Origin: Mytilus trossulus
Lineage: Eukaryota > Mollusca > Bivalvia > Mytilida > Mytilidae
Direction: 5' to 3'
DNA: 64,000 nt
NCBI RefSeq assembly: GCF_036588685.1
Contig: NC_086376.1
Location: 29,115,930-29,179,929, forward strand
The notes beneath the pieces were generated by a model. That model was not told where the DNA came from. It did not search any database and saw only the letters and a list, made by a program, of their open reading frames with translations. Shown piece after piece: positions 15,601 through 25,300 of this stretch. Numbering within the stretch: the first letter of the stretch is position 1; every line of letters begins with the position of its first letter. The position numbers and the translations under genes were made by a program.

Positions 15601-18600
15601 CTGTATTGTCTTCAACAATGAGGTCACTGTATTGTCTTGAACAAAGAGGCCACTGTATTGTCTTGAACAATGAGGCCACTGTATCGTCTTGAACAATGAT
15701 GTCACTTTATTGTCTTGAACAATGAGGCCACTGTATTGTCTTGAACAAAGAGGCCACTGTATTGTCTTGAACAATGAGGCCACTGTATTGTCTTGAACAA
15801 TGAGGTCACTGTATTGTCTTGAACAATGAGGTCACTTTATTGTCTTGAACAATGAGGTCACTGTATTGTCTTGAACAATGAGGCCACTGTATCGTCTTGA
15901 ACAATGAGGCCACTGTATCGTCTTGAACAATGAGGCCACTGTATTGTCTTGAACAATGAGGCCACTGTATTGTCTTGAACAATGAGGCCACTGTATCGTC
16001 TTGAACAAAGAGGCCACTGTATTGTCTTGAACAATGAGGTCACTGTATTGTCTTGAACAATGAGGTCACTGTATTGTCTTGAACAATGAGGTCACTGTAT
16101 TGTCTTGAACAAAGAGGTCACTGTATTGTCTTAAACAAAGAGGCCACTGTATTGTATTCAACAATGAGGTCACTGTATTGTCTTGAACAAAGAGGCCACT
16201 GTATTGTCTTGAACAATGAGGCCACTGTATCGTCTTGAACAATGATGTCACTTTATTGTCTTGAACAATGAGGCCACTGTATTGTCTTGAACAAAGAGGC
16301 CACTGTATTGTCTTGAACAATGAGGCCACTGTATTGTCTTGAACAATGAGGTCACTGTATTGTCTTGAACAATGAGGTCACTGTATTGTCTTGAACAATG
16401 AGGCCACTGTATTGTCTTGAACAATGAGGTCACTTTATTGTCTTGAACAATGAGGTCACTGTTTGTCTTGAACAATGAGGTCACTGTATTGTCTTGAACA
16501 ATGAGGCCACTGTATCGTCTTGAACAATGAGGCCAGTGTATTGTCTTGAACAATGAGGCCACTGTATCGTCTTGAACAATGAGGTCACTGTATTGTCTTG
16601 AACAATGAGGCCACTGTATTGTCTTGAACAATGAGGTCACTGTATTGTCTTGAACAATGAGGCCACTGTATCGTCTTGAACAATGAGGCCACTGTATTGT
16701 CTTGAACAATGAGGCCACTGTATTGTCTTGAACAATGAGGCCACTGTATCGTCTTGAACAATGAGGTCACTGTATTGTCTTGAACAATGAGGTCACTGTA
16801 TTGTCTTGAACAATGAGGTCACTGTTTGTCTTGAACAATGAGGCCACTGTATTGTCTTGAACAATGAGGTCACTGTATTGTCTTGAACAATGAGGTCACT
16901 GTATTGTCTTGAACAATGAGGTCACTGTTTGTCTTGAACAATGAGGCCACTGTATTGTCTTGAACAATGAAGTCACTGTATTGTCTTGAACAAAGAGGTC
17001 ACTGTATTGTCTTGAACAATGAGGCCACTGTATTGTCTTGAACAATGAGGTCACTGTTTGTCTTGAACAATGAGGCCACTGTATTGTCTTGAACAATGAG
17101 GTCACTGTATTGTCTGGAACAATGAGGTCACTGTATTGTCTTGAACAATGAGGCCACTGTATCGTCTTGAACAATGAGGTCACTGTATTGTCTTGAACAA
17201 TGAGGCCACTGTATTGTCTTGAACAATGAGGTCACTGTTTGTCTTGAACAATGAGGCCACTGTATTGTCTTGAACAATGAGGTCACTGTATTGTCTTGAA
17301 CAATGAGGTCACTGTATTGTCTTGAACAAAGAGGCCACTGTATTGTCTTGAACAATGAGGCCACTGTATCGTCTTGAACAATGATGTCACTTTATTGTCT
17401 TGAACAATGAGGCCACTGTATTGTCTTGAACAAAGAGGCCACTGTATTGTCTTGAACAATGAGGCCACTGTATTGTCTTGAATGAGGTCACTGTATTGTC
17501 TTGAACAATGAGGTCACTGTATTGTCTTGAACAATGAGGCCACTGTATTGTCTTGAACAATGAGGTCACTTTATTGTCTTGAACAATGAGGTCACTGTTT
17601 GTCTTGAACAATGAGGTCACTGTATTGTCTTGAACAATGAGGCCACTGTATCGTCTTGAACAATGAGGCCACTGTATTGTCTTGAACAATGAGGCCACTG
17701 TATCGTCTTGAACAATGAGGTCACTGTATTGTCTTGAACAATGAGGCCACTGTATTGTCTTGAACAATGAGGTCACTGTATTGTCTTGAACAATGAGGCC
17801 ACTGTATCGTCTTGAACAATGAGGCCACTGTATTGTCTTGAACAATGAGGCCACTGTATTGTCTTGAACAATGAGGCCACTGTATCGTCTTGAACAATGA
17901 GGTCACTGTATTGTCTTGAACAATGAGGTCACTGTATTGTCTTGAACAATGAGGTCACTGTTTGTCTTGAACAATGAGGCCACTGTATTGTCTTGAACAA
18001 TGAGGTCACTGTATTGTCTTGAACAATGAGGTCACTGTATTGTCTTTAACAATGAGGTCACTGTTTGTCTTGAACAATGAGGCCACTGTATTGTCTTGAA
18101 CAATGAAGTCACTGTATTGTCTTGAACAAAGAGGTCACTGTATTGTCTTGAACAATGAGGCCACTGTATTGTCTTGAACAATGAGGTCACTGTTTGTCTT
18201 GAACAATGAGGCCACTGTATTGTCTTGAACAATGAGGTCACTGTATTGTCTTGAACAATGAGGTCACTGTATTGTCTTGAACAATGAGGCCACTGTATCG
18301 TCTTGAACAATGAGGTCACTGTATTGTCTTGAACAATGAGGCCACTGTATTGTCTTGAACAATGAGGTCACTGTTTGTCTTGAACAATGAGGCCACTGTA
18401 TTGTCTTGAACAATGAGGTCACTGTATTGTCTTGAACAATGAGGTCACTGTATTGTCTTGAACAATGAGGCCACTGTATTGTCTTGAACAATGAGGTCAC
18501 TGTATTGTCTTGAACAATGAGGTCACTGTATTGTCTTGAACAATGAGGTCACTGTTTGTCTTGAACAATGAGGTCACTGTATTGTCTTGAACAATGAGGC
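12661..18600. repeat. 5,940-bp higher-order repeat, copy 2
   Basis: Second copy of the block at 6721-12660, with the same order of variant units. The match ends at about 18655, where CTTTAT in copy 1 (at about 12716) corresponds to CTGTAT and the array then runs out toward its frayed edge. Confidence 0.9.
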
Positions 18601-18739
18601 CACTGTATTGTCTTGAACAATGAGGCCACTGTATCGTCTTGAACAATGAGGTCACTGTATTGTCTTGAACAATGAGGTCACTGTTTGTCTTGAACAATGA
18701 GGCCACTGTATTGTCTTGAACAATGAGGCCACTGTATTG

Positions 18740-18890
18740 TCTTGAACAATGAGGTATTTGTCATGAACAATGAGGTCTATCCTCTTGAACAATGAAGTTT
18801 ATTGTCCTGAAAAATGAGGTCACTGTATTTTCTTGAACAATGAATCCCTATTTTATCTTGAACAATTAAACCAGTAAGTTGTATTGAACA
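18740..18890. repeat. Degenerate right edge of the 26-bp array
   Basis: The last five or six units lose bases and identity progressively while TTGAACAATGA-like cores remain recognisable. This is the usual decay at the rim of a tandem array, where homogenisation is weak. Confidence 0.85.
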
Positions 18891-19460
18891 TTGAAACCTG
18901 ACCTCAACCTCATCATATGGATCAGTGATTAAGATTTCATTGCATGATTAGATATGTTTCTCAGATACTGTAAGCTGTATCATCTATGTTCTGTGTATGG
19001 AATGATTGTAAGGTATACATGTCAGTCAGGCAGGTTTTAACTGATCTTGACCTTTTCAAGATTAATTGGTCAATGTTGAGTGTTGAAAATTGTGGACTGT
19101 TTTGGCTAATACTTGAAGCATTTGGTCAACTATAGTTGATGTATAGAATGATTGTAAAATATGTCCTACTAGCAGGTTCATATGACCTTGATGTCTTTTC
19201 ATGATTAATTGGAAGATGATTTTGTTAGTTGGTCTATTTTTCAGAGAACAAGAACAATAGGACATTTATATTTGGTGTTTCGAATTATCATAAGTTGTAC
19301 ATTTCATTGTGTAAGGTTTCTTGTGACCATGACCTCAATTTTTTTTTTATCAAAATACTATAAGCAATTGGTTAACTATATTTGGTATATAGAATAATTG
19401 ACCTTGAGTTCTTGACCTAAATTTCATGGTTCATTAGTCACTGTTTTTTGTGGTTTGGTC
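18890..19460. repeat. Degenerate ~150-bp dispersed/tandem repeat
   Basis: Several imperfect units carry phrases such as TGACCTTGA, TTTCATGATTAATTGG and TATAGAATGATTGTA. In reverse complement they resemble the units at 61250-61740 and 54650-54830 (ATGAAAATGAGGTCAAGGTC, AGATGACACCTGCCAG). No coding potential is recognised. Confidence 0.6.
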
Positions 19461-19848
19461 TGTTTCACAGGTACTATGCATATCATAAACCATTAACACA
19501 AAAATATGTCTGGCCTTTTTGTAAAAGAGTGTAGAAATTACCAGAGAGACATTCAAACTCATAGATAAAAATCATTTCATCAATCATAACTGTCTTTATT
19601 CTCAATATCACAGAAATTTCAATAAATATATATTTTCTTGATTACAAACAATTATTAATTTCATATCTAACCAGTAAAATCACAAAACAAGTGAAATAAG
19701 TGTTCACACAACTGGGGAACAGATAATATAATGTAAACAAAGATAGATATAATGTTAAAAACACAACACACTGTTTCTGTCAATGATAAACAAGTCAGGG
19801 GTACCTGTAGTAATTATTTTAAAATGCTTCCAATGTTTATGATAGTTA

Positions 19849-20075
19849 GGGACGACATTAAAAGTTCAATGTAGGATAAAAAACTTAATTCACATGGTTT
19901 TTCACTGACACCCCACACCCCCTCTTAACTTAATTTGGGAAAAATTGATTAACCTATATGGATATATGTAAAATCGATTTAAAATTAACAAAGCTTGCAG
20001 CAATGTTAACCCCCCACCCCCAAATTATTTGATTTAAGTTTTTTTTATCCTACATCGATCTTTTGATGTCGTCCC
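19849..20075. mobile_element. 227-bp MITE with GGGACGACAT termini and TTA duplication
   Basis: The ends are inverted: GGGACGACATTAAAAG at the left and CTTTTGATGTCGTCCC at the right, with the subterminal word TATCCTACAT also inverted. TTA flanks both sides (19846-19848 and 20076-20078). A 3-bp TTA target duplication fits PIF/Harbinger-type elements, while a TA duplication would fit Tc1/mariner. There is no open frame, so it is non-autonomous. Confidence 0.7.
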
Positions 20076-20091
20076 TTACCAGTATGTTAGC

Positions 20092-20716
20092 CCCCACACC
20101 CCCTCTTAACTTAATATGGGAAAAATTGATTAACCTATATGGATATATGTAAAATCGATTTAAAATTAACAAAACTTGCAGCAATGTTAACCCCCCACCC
20201 CCAAATTATTTGATTTAAGTTTTTATTCCCCACATACGATAGCAGAGGGGCATTATGTTTTCTGGTCTGTGTGTCATTCTGTCTGTGCGTCTGTTCGTCC
20301 GTCCATCCCATTTCAGGTTAAAGTTTTTGGTCAAGGTAGTTTTTGAAGAAGCTAAAGTCCAATCAACTTGAAACTTAGTACACATGTTCCTTATGATATG
20401 ATCTTTTTATTTTACAACAAAATTAATCTTTTGACCCCATTTTTATGGTCCACTGAACATAGAAATTAAAAGTGTGAGTTTCAGGTTAAAGTTTTTGGTC
20501 AAGGTAGTTTTCAATGTAGTTAAAGTCCATACAACTTGAAACTTAGTACACATGTTCCCTTTTGGTTGATCTTTTTACTTTTAAGGCCAAATTAGATAGT
20601 TTATCCAATTTCACGGTCCATTGAACATGGAAAATGATAATGCGAGTGGGGCATCCATGTACTTTAGACACATTCTTGTTTATCCTACATCGATCTTTTG
20701 ATGCCGTCCCTTACCA
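20092..20716. repeat. Tandem partial duplicate of the MITE, split by an insertion
   Basis: A second copy of the internal part, right end and right flank (ending TTACCAGTATGTTAG) of the element at 19849-20091. The left terminus is missing, and the copy is interrupted within its T-rich tract by about 455 bp of another repeat (20225-20678). Confidence 0.75.
20225..20678 (+). mobile_element. Dispersed repeat inserted in the duplicated MITE
   Basis: This stretch breaks the homology between the two MITE copies. It has internal duplication of a segment containing CAGGTTAAAGTTTTTGGTCA and CAACTTGAAACTTAGTACAC. A second, shorter family member is at 35340-35527 with the same words and the same end (GCATCCATGTACT then ACACATTCTTGTTT). 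No protein is encoded. Confidence 0.65.
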
Positions 20717-20994
20717 GTATGTTAGACAAGGAGGTGTTGTTATGTTTTAAATAACTTAATACTGTCTAAAATACAAACATAACTAATTATTATAAGTTAA
20801 AATTATACATTTCTGTGGAAAATAAGGCAAAAAACAACCTATATGATCGATATTAGCGTCAAATAAATAAGTTTCAAAGATATAGCAAAAGTTTTATATC
20901 AAGTTGGATATAATAAATTAATAAACTTTTGTATGATATCTATCGTCTTTAAAATATGTACAAGTTTGCAATGACCAGGCATTATACTGGACTC

Positions 20995-21200
20995 CTGTAA
21001 ATTCAGAAATTATTGCTTGCATTCATTATTGCGATTTTGTCATTTTGGACTAAAATGTGATTTTATTTTTTGCGATATTTGGAAGAATCATGTTTGATGC
21101 ATATAGAAAATTTAAAAATGCGAGTTTTAATTATGCAATGATAACCTGTCGCATTTTTTAGCAATAATAAAAACATTGCAATATTTTCTGAATTTACAGT
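20995..21200. mobile_element. MITE-like element, CTGTAAATTCAGAAATTATT termini, copy 1
   Basis: Inverted ends: CTGTAAATTCAGAAATTATT at the left and TTTTCTGAATTTACAGTA at the right, with inverted GCAATAAT/ATTATTGC words inside. About 206 bp, AT-rich and noncoding. Confidence 0.6.
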
Positions 21201-21315
21201 ATTATTATTTTATTGGTGTAAGAACTTTCAGTCTCATTTATCAGTTGACTCCACTTAATCTCATAAACCTGAAGAGAACATATCCTTTTCATATACTACA
21301 AAAGTGGCATTGTGA

Positions 21316-21321
21316 TTTATT
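21316..21321 (-). terminator. Candidate polyadenylation signal AATAAA
   Basis: TTTATT on the plus strand gives AATAAA on the minus strand, about 810 nt after the stop codon of the WHAMM/JMY-like gene. It is the first canonical hexamer I noticed downstream. No transcript evidence is available, so use of this site is a guess. Confidence 0.25.
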
Positions 21322-21600
21322 TCAAAAATAAAATTGCATTTTAGCTAGTTACAAGTTTAGCTTAGAGTGTTCATTTTAAACATAAAGAGATTAGTAAATA
21401 GTATTGTACAACCACAAGTAATTAGTTTTAAAACTTTTACATAAAACTATAAAAATATGTAATTTTTACAGGAATTCAACAATCACAGTTCTTGTTTCCC
21501 CATTTTTCCTCTGTATATGAATTGTACAAAATCGTAACTTATTATTATGATTAATAGGATTAAAACTCAGACTAGAAGATTTGAACATAAAAATATGCAA

Positions 21601-21820
21601 TACTGTAAATTCAGAAATTATTGTAATATTTTAAATATATGTGAAAAATGCAACAGTATCAAAGGTTTGCAATGATACACTTGCATTCTAATCTAAATAC
21701 TAATTTTGCTTCTCATTTTAGTTGCAGTTAGATTCTGATTTTATCTTCCATTTTGACCTTTAATCAGTGATTTGCAATAATAAAGGCACACATTCATTTC
21801 TGAATTGACATTTTACAGTA
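21601..21820. mobile_element. MITE-like element, CTGTAAATTCAGAAATTATT termini, copy 2
   Basis: Second member of the family at 20995-21200, starting TACTGTAAATTCAGAAATTA and ending in TTCTGAATTGACATTTTACA followed by GTA. It is more diverged at the right end. It lies within 550 bp of the stop codon of the WHAMM/JMY-like gene, so it may be in that gene's 3' untranslated region. Confidence 0.55.
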
Positions 21821-22128
21821 ACCTATAGTATACATATATTTATGTTTATAATATATAGAGATCTGAACCGAAATTCAAAAATAAATCTCCATGGACATAT
21901 CTTACTTAACCAATGGCATTGTAGTTTCTGAATATAAATTATTTTTTTCAGGAGTTTTAAAATTCAGTATTATATGAAATAGTCCAGTAACACAAAATAA
22001 CAAGAATTTGATAAAGCAGAGTGCCTTCCTTACACCAAGGCATGATTTTCATTGCAAAAATAAGCAAATTTAAACGCAAATAATTTATCGGAAAAGCAAA
22101 CAAAAACAAAATATGTACACACACACAT

Positions 22129-22355
22129 TTAATCAAATTCTCCATCGTCACTGCTGTCTGACTCCGGTGAACTTTCTCTTGTAAACTTGTTGATATGATT
22201 GAGTCTATCGTGGAGAAGTTTCAAATGTGAATCACTGGGAGTAGTAAACTTTGAATTGTCAGCTGACTCAGAATCTGTGTCTTCTTTATGTTTTACTGGT
22301 CTCAGTTTTATACCATTTCTCACCATTTTTAATATGTTATCCATTGGATCAACAG
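22129..22355 (-). CDS. WHAMM/JMY-like exon 9: second WH2, connector and acidic tail
   Basis: 227 nt of coding sequence from a TTTTTCAG acceptor to a TAA stop. MDNILKMVRNGIKLRPVK is a clear WH2 motif. LKLLHDRLNHINKF is the amphipathic connector, followed by acidic residues with SPESDSSDDGEFD at the end. In the WASP superfamily the acidic end normally has a Trp that contacts Arp2/3; here GAA-TTT-GAT-TAA gives E-F-D-stop. Confidence 0.92.
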
Positions 22356-25300
22356 CTGAAAAATGTCAAGTAATACTATATATGCAATGTAAAACAATGA
22401 ATATTCAAGGTAAAGTAATAATAATATTCAATGTATGTAATAATAGTCAAGGTAAAATTTTGACCAAGTTGACTTATTTGAAGATCTTTTTTTTTATTGT
22501 TTATTTTTGCTTGTTACAGGTTCAAAGGTCTTCTTCAAATTCTGCATAAAAACCCCATATCGGTAAAAATCATTATTCTGAATAACAATAACTCCTCTAG
22601 GTAGGGAGTCAACTGATAATTTCAGCTATTGTTGCTACTTTGTTGATTGATTTGGTACTTAAAAGTTTATCTTTACTTTGTTTTTTTAAAGTGATGGCGA
22701 CCGTTCTTACTTGCTCTTCAGACCATATGAGCTAAAAAGCAGACATGATTTATTGTACTTTAGATGAAAAGTTGTGTAGTTGATGTAATTTTCAACAACC
22801 TAATACTCATGATTATTTAATCAAAAAACAGAAAATCCTTAAAATCGCATGGTAACTGACTTTAAATATTTATGCATATTTGTTAAAAATTTGCATGTAG
22901 TTCAGATGAAGCTAACTTTAACTTTTTTATAACCTACCTTTGATGGGTTAATTTTTACAAATTGTGACTTTGATGGAGAGTTGTCTCATTGGCACTCATA
23001 CCACATCTTATTATATCTATTCAAAAGTTACCAAGATATTGCTTCATTCCTACTGCAAATCTTTGATGGAGAGTTGTCTCATTAGCACTCATTCCACATC
23101 TTATTATATCTATTCAAAAGTTACCAAGATATTGCTTCATTCCTACTGCAAATCTTTGATGGAGAGTTGTCTCATTGGCACTCATACCACATCTTATTAT
23201 ATCTATTCAAAAGTTACCAAGATATTGCTTCATTCCTACTGCAAATCTTTGATGGAGAGTTGTCTCATTGGCACTCATACCACATCTTATTATATCTATT
23301 CAAAAGTTACTAAGATATTGCTTCATTCCTACTGCAAATCAATGTCATGCATTGTAAATGAAAAAAAATAATATATGAATATAAAAATTTCTTGCAGATT
23401 ACATAAACATACCTTGCGGCTTTTCCTGAATTTCAACAGGCTTTAAAAGTGACTTTTTAGATAGCAGTGTTTTCAAGTCAGGCATTCCATTAGATGATGT
23501 TTCTGGTTGTCTCCCTTCCTTAGAACTCTTTTTTGTAACTGATCCTGCAGATGACAAAGGTGATGGCACCAATGGAGGAGGAGGAGGAGGAGGAGGAGGA
23601 GGAGGAGGTGGTGGTGGTGGTGGAGGGGGAGGAGGAGGTGCACCAGAAGGCGGAGGAGGAGGGGGTGGTATGGAAGCAGTAGGTTGTGATTGTACTGAAT
23701 AAGCTGATGTTGGCGGAGAAGCACTTTTTTCACTGGATGATGATCCATTCCTCTTCTTCTCTAATGAATATCTGGGTTTTGGAGCTGGCTTATCACTATT
23801 TGTTGTCTTGGATTTGACAGGTATTTTAATTGTCCTTTGAGTGTTTGTAAGTGGTTTCTGTTTTTTAACTGGTGTCTCTGTTTTTTCAGCATTTTCTGAG
23901 GAGGGAGATTTCTTTTGACTTGGTGGTTGATATCTTGGAGGTTTAATGGTTTCAGGTGTTGGGAATTTCTGAAAAAAATAGTATTTATACAATTTATGGT
24001 TATTTTTCATATATTTCTCTCAATAAGATTAAATTAGATATTTTGACCACAAAACTGATTCAATCAAAATAAAACATTGCTGAAATTATGAGATTAAAAA
24101 AATTAAATGTGCCTATGCTAAAAAAGACTGCATAAAAAAAGAATCTTCTGTAGTTCCTTAGTAGCTTTCCTTAAACTAATCTTATCTCAAACTTGAAAAA
24201 TTATTGACATTCACGCTGCCGCCAGAAAAGGCCCTTCCAAGTTTCACTGTTTCAACTTCTTGTAATGGAGACGAAATTTGAAAGTACCGGTAGACTATAA
24301 CATAATGTATCCCCTTTATTTGTAGCATGTATAGACATTTTTCAAATAAAGTGCATTCTAAAGAGGCAGATAATTATCCCAGAGATAAAACCTATAATGT
24401 AATATAAAAGGGTGGCCATGACAATATAAAAGTTTAATTGGGGGCTATAAAAAAAATTTCAAAAAAATTTTAAAATTAGAAAGAGCCGTTTATGTCCTCT
24501 GGGAACAAATTCTATGCTGAACTTGAAAGGGTTATCAAGGTTATTTAGAAAAGATTTTGTTAAGGGATGGGATCTTAACAAGGATCCAAAATTTGGTTCA
24601 TACAATCTCAAGTCATTTTCAGGTGACTTGAAAGTTGTGATCCTATTTCAAACTGTATTCATACTACCAGTACATTCACGTCATTGCATTTCACAGAAGT
24701 AAATTATGAGAATTAAAATCTTACAACTTTGTGCATTTTTATTCTGTCTATTGCTTTTATTCTCTCTTCTACAATAAAATCAGCCTTCCTTGATGTGTCT
24801 TCCTTTTTCTGATCAATTTTCTAGAAATGGAATTAAAGCAAAACTAATATGATGTACGGTATAGCAAAACTTACAAAAAACATAAAATTAAAATATAGAC
24901 CTGAAATAAATGTATCATAATTTGTTGAAAATAAGTACTTTACCATAAATGACACCAAGTACAAAAGATAATTATAATTGTGTAATGAACAAAAATGAAT
25001 TATGTTAAAACTCTATCATAATAAAATACATGTTTTGCCACTTCTAAGAATATTTATCTTTTTTTCAACTTTTATAGTACTAATTAATTTTAATGTCCAC
25101 TAAACTATTATCATGGTTGGTGACTCCTGTCTCACTGACATTGGGTTTTACTTTCAAACATAATTCACTTTTTTTTCCTGATTCAAAGTCAAGGGGCACT
25201 GATTAATTTTGTTGTTTGTTTTCCATCTTTGATGGTTATACAATGACCCTTTTTTTTTATAAAGTTGTGTTGTTGAGTTACGCAGTCTCATTGACAGATA

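Larger units (their letters stand above)
1..18760. repeat. 26-bp satellite array with higher-order structure
   Basis: A continuous tandem array of about 720 copies of a 26-bp unit, written here in two pieces: GGYCACTGTATTGTC followed by TTGAACAATGA. Recurrent variants are C/T in GGYCAC, CTTTAT for CTGTAT, TATCGTC for TATTGTC, CCTGAAC for CTTGAAC, and AAAGAGG, AATGATG or AATGAAG for AATGAGG. Some units are 25 bp (CTGTTTGTC) or 23 bp (TTGAATGAGG, as near 3318, 4795, 11540 and 17480). The variants recur in fixed order, which defines higher-order repeats. The left edge is not in the window, so full length is unknown. Minus-strand reading frames of 60-156 codons inside it are by-products of the unit and are not annotated as genes. 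No gene or transposon is seen in the array. Confidence 0.98.

Noticed and set aside
472..18706. Many minus-strand open frames of 61-156 codons with SLFKTIQWPHCSRQYS-type peptides
   Set aside because: They are generated by the 26-bp unit, are cyclic versions of one peptide in all frames, and end wherever a GGTCAC variant occurs. No start context, domain or intron structure.
1..18760. CRISPR-like array
   Set aside because: There are no unique spacers; units are directly joined with only point variants, and the rest of the window is eukaryotic.
22964..23371. Plus-strand 135-codon frame with a 31-residue period
   Set aside because: It is the translation of four 93-bp tandem repeats in an intron of the minus-strand gene; the unit length is divisible by three by chance.
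23473..23748. Minus-strand 91-codon frame rich in His and Leu
   Set aside because: It is the shifted frame of the polyproline exon.
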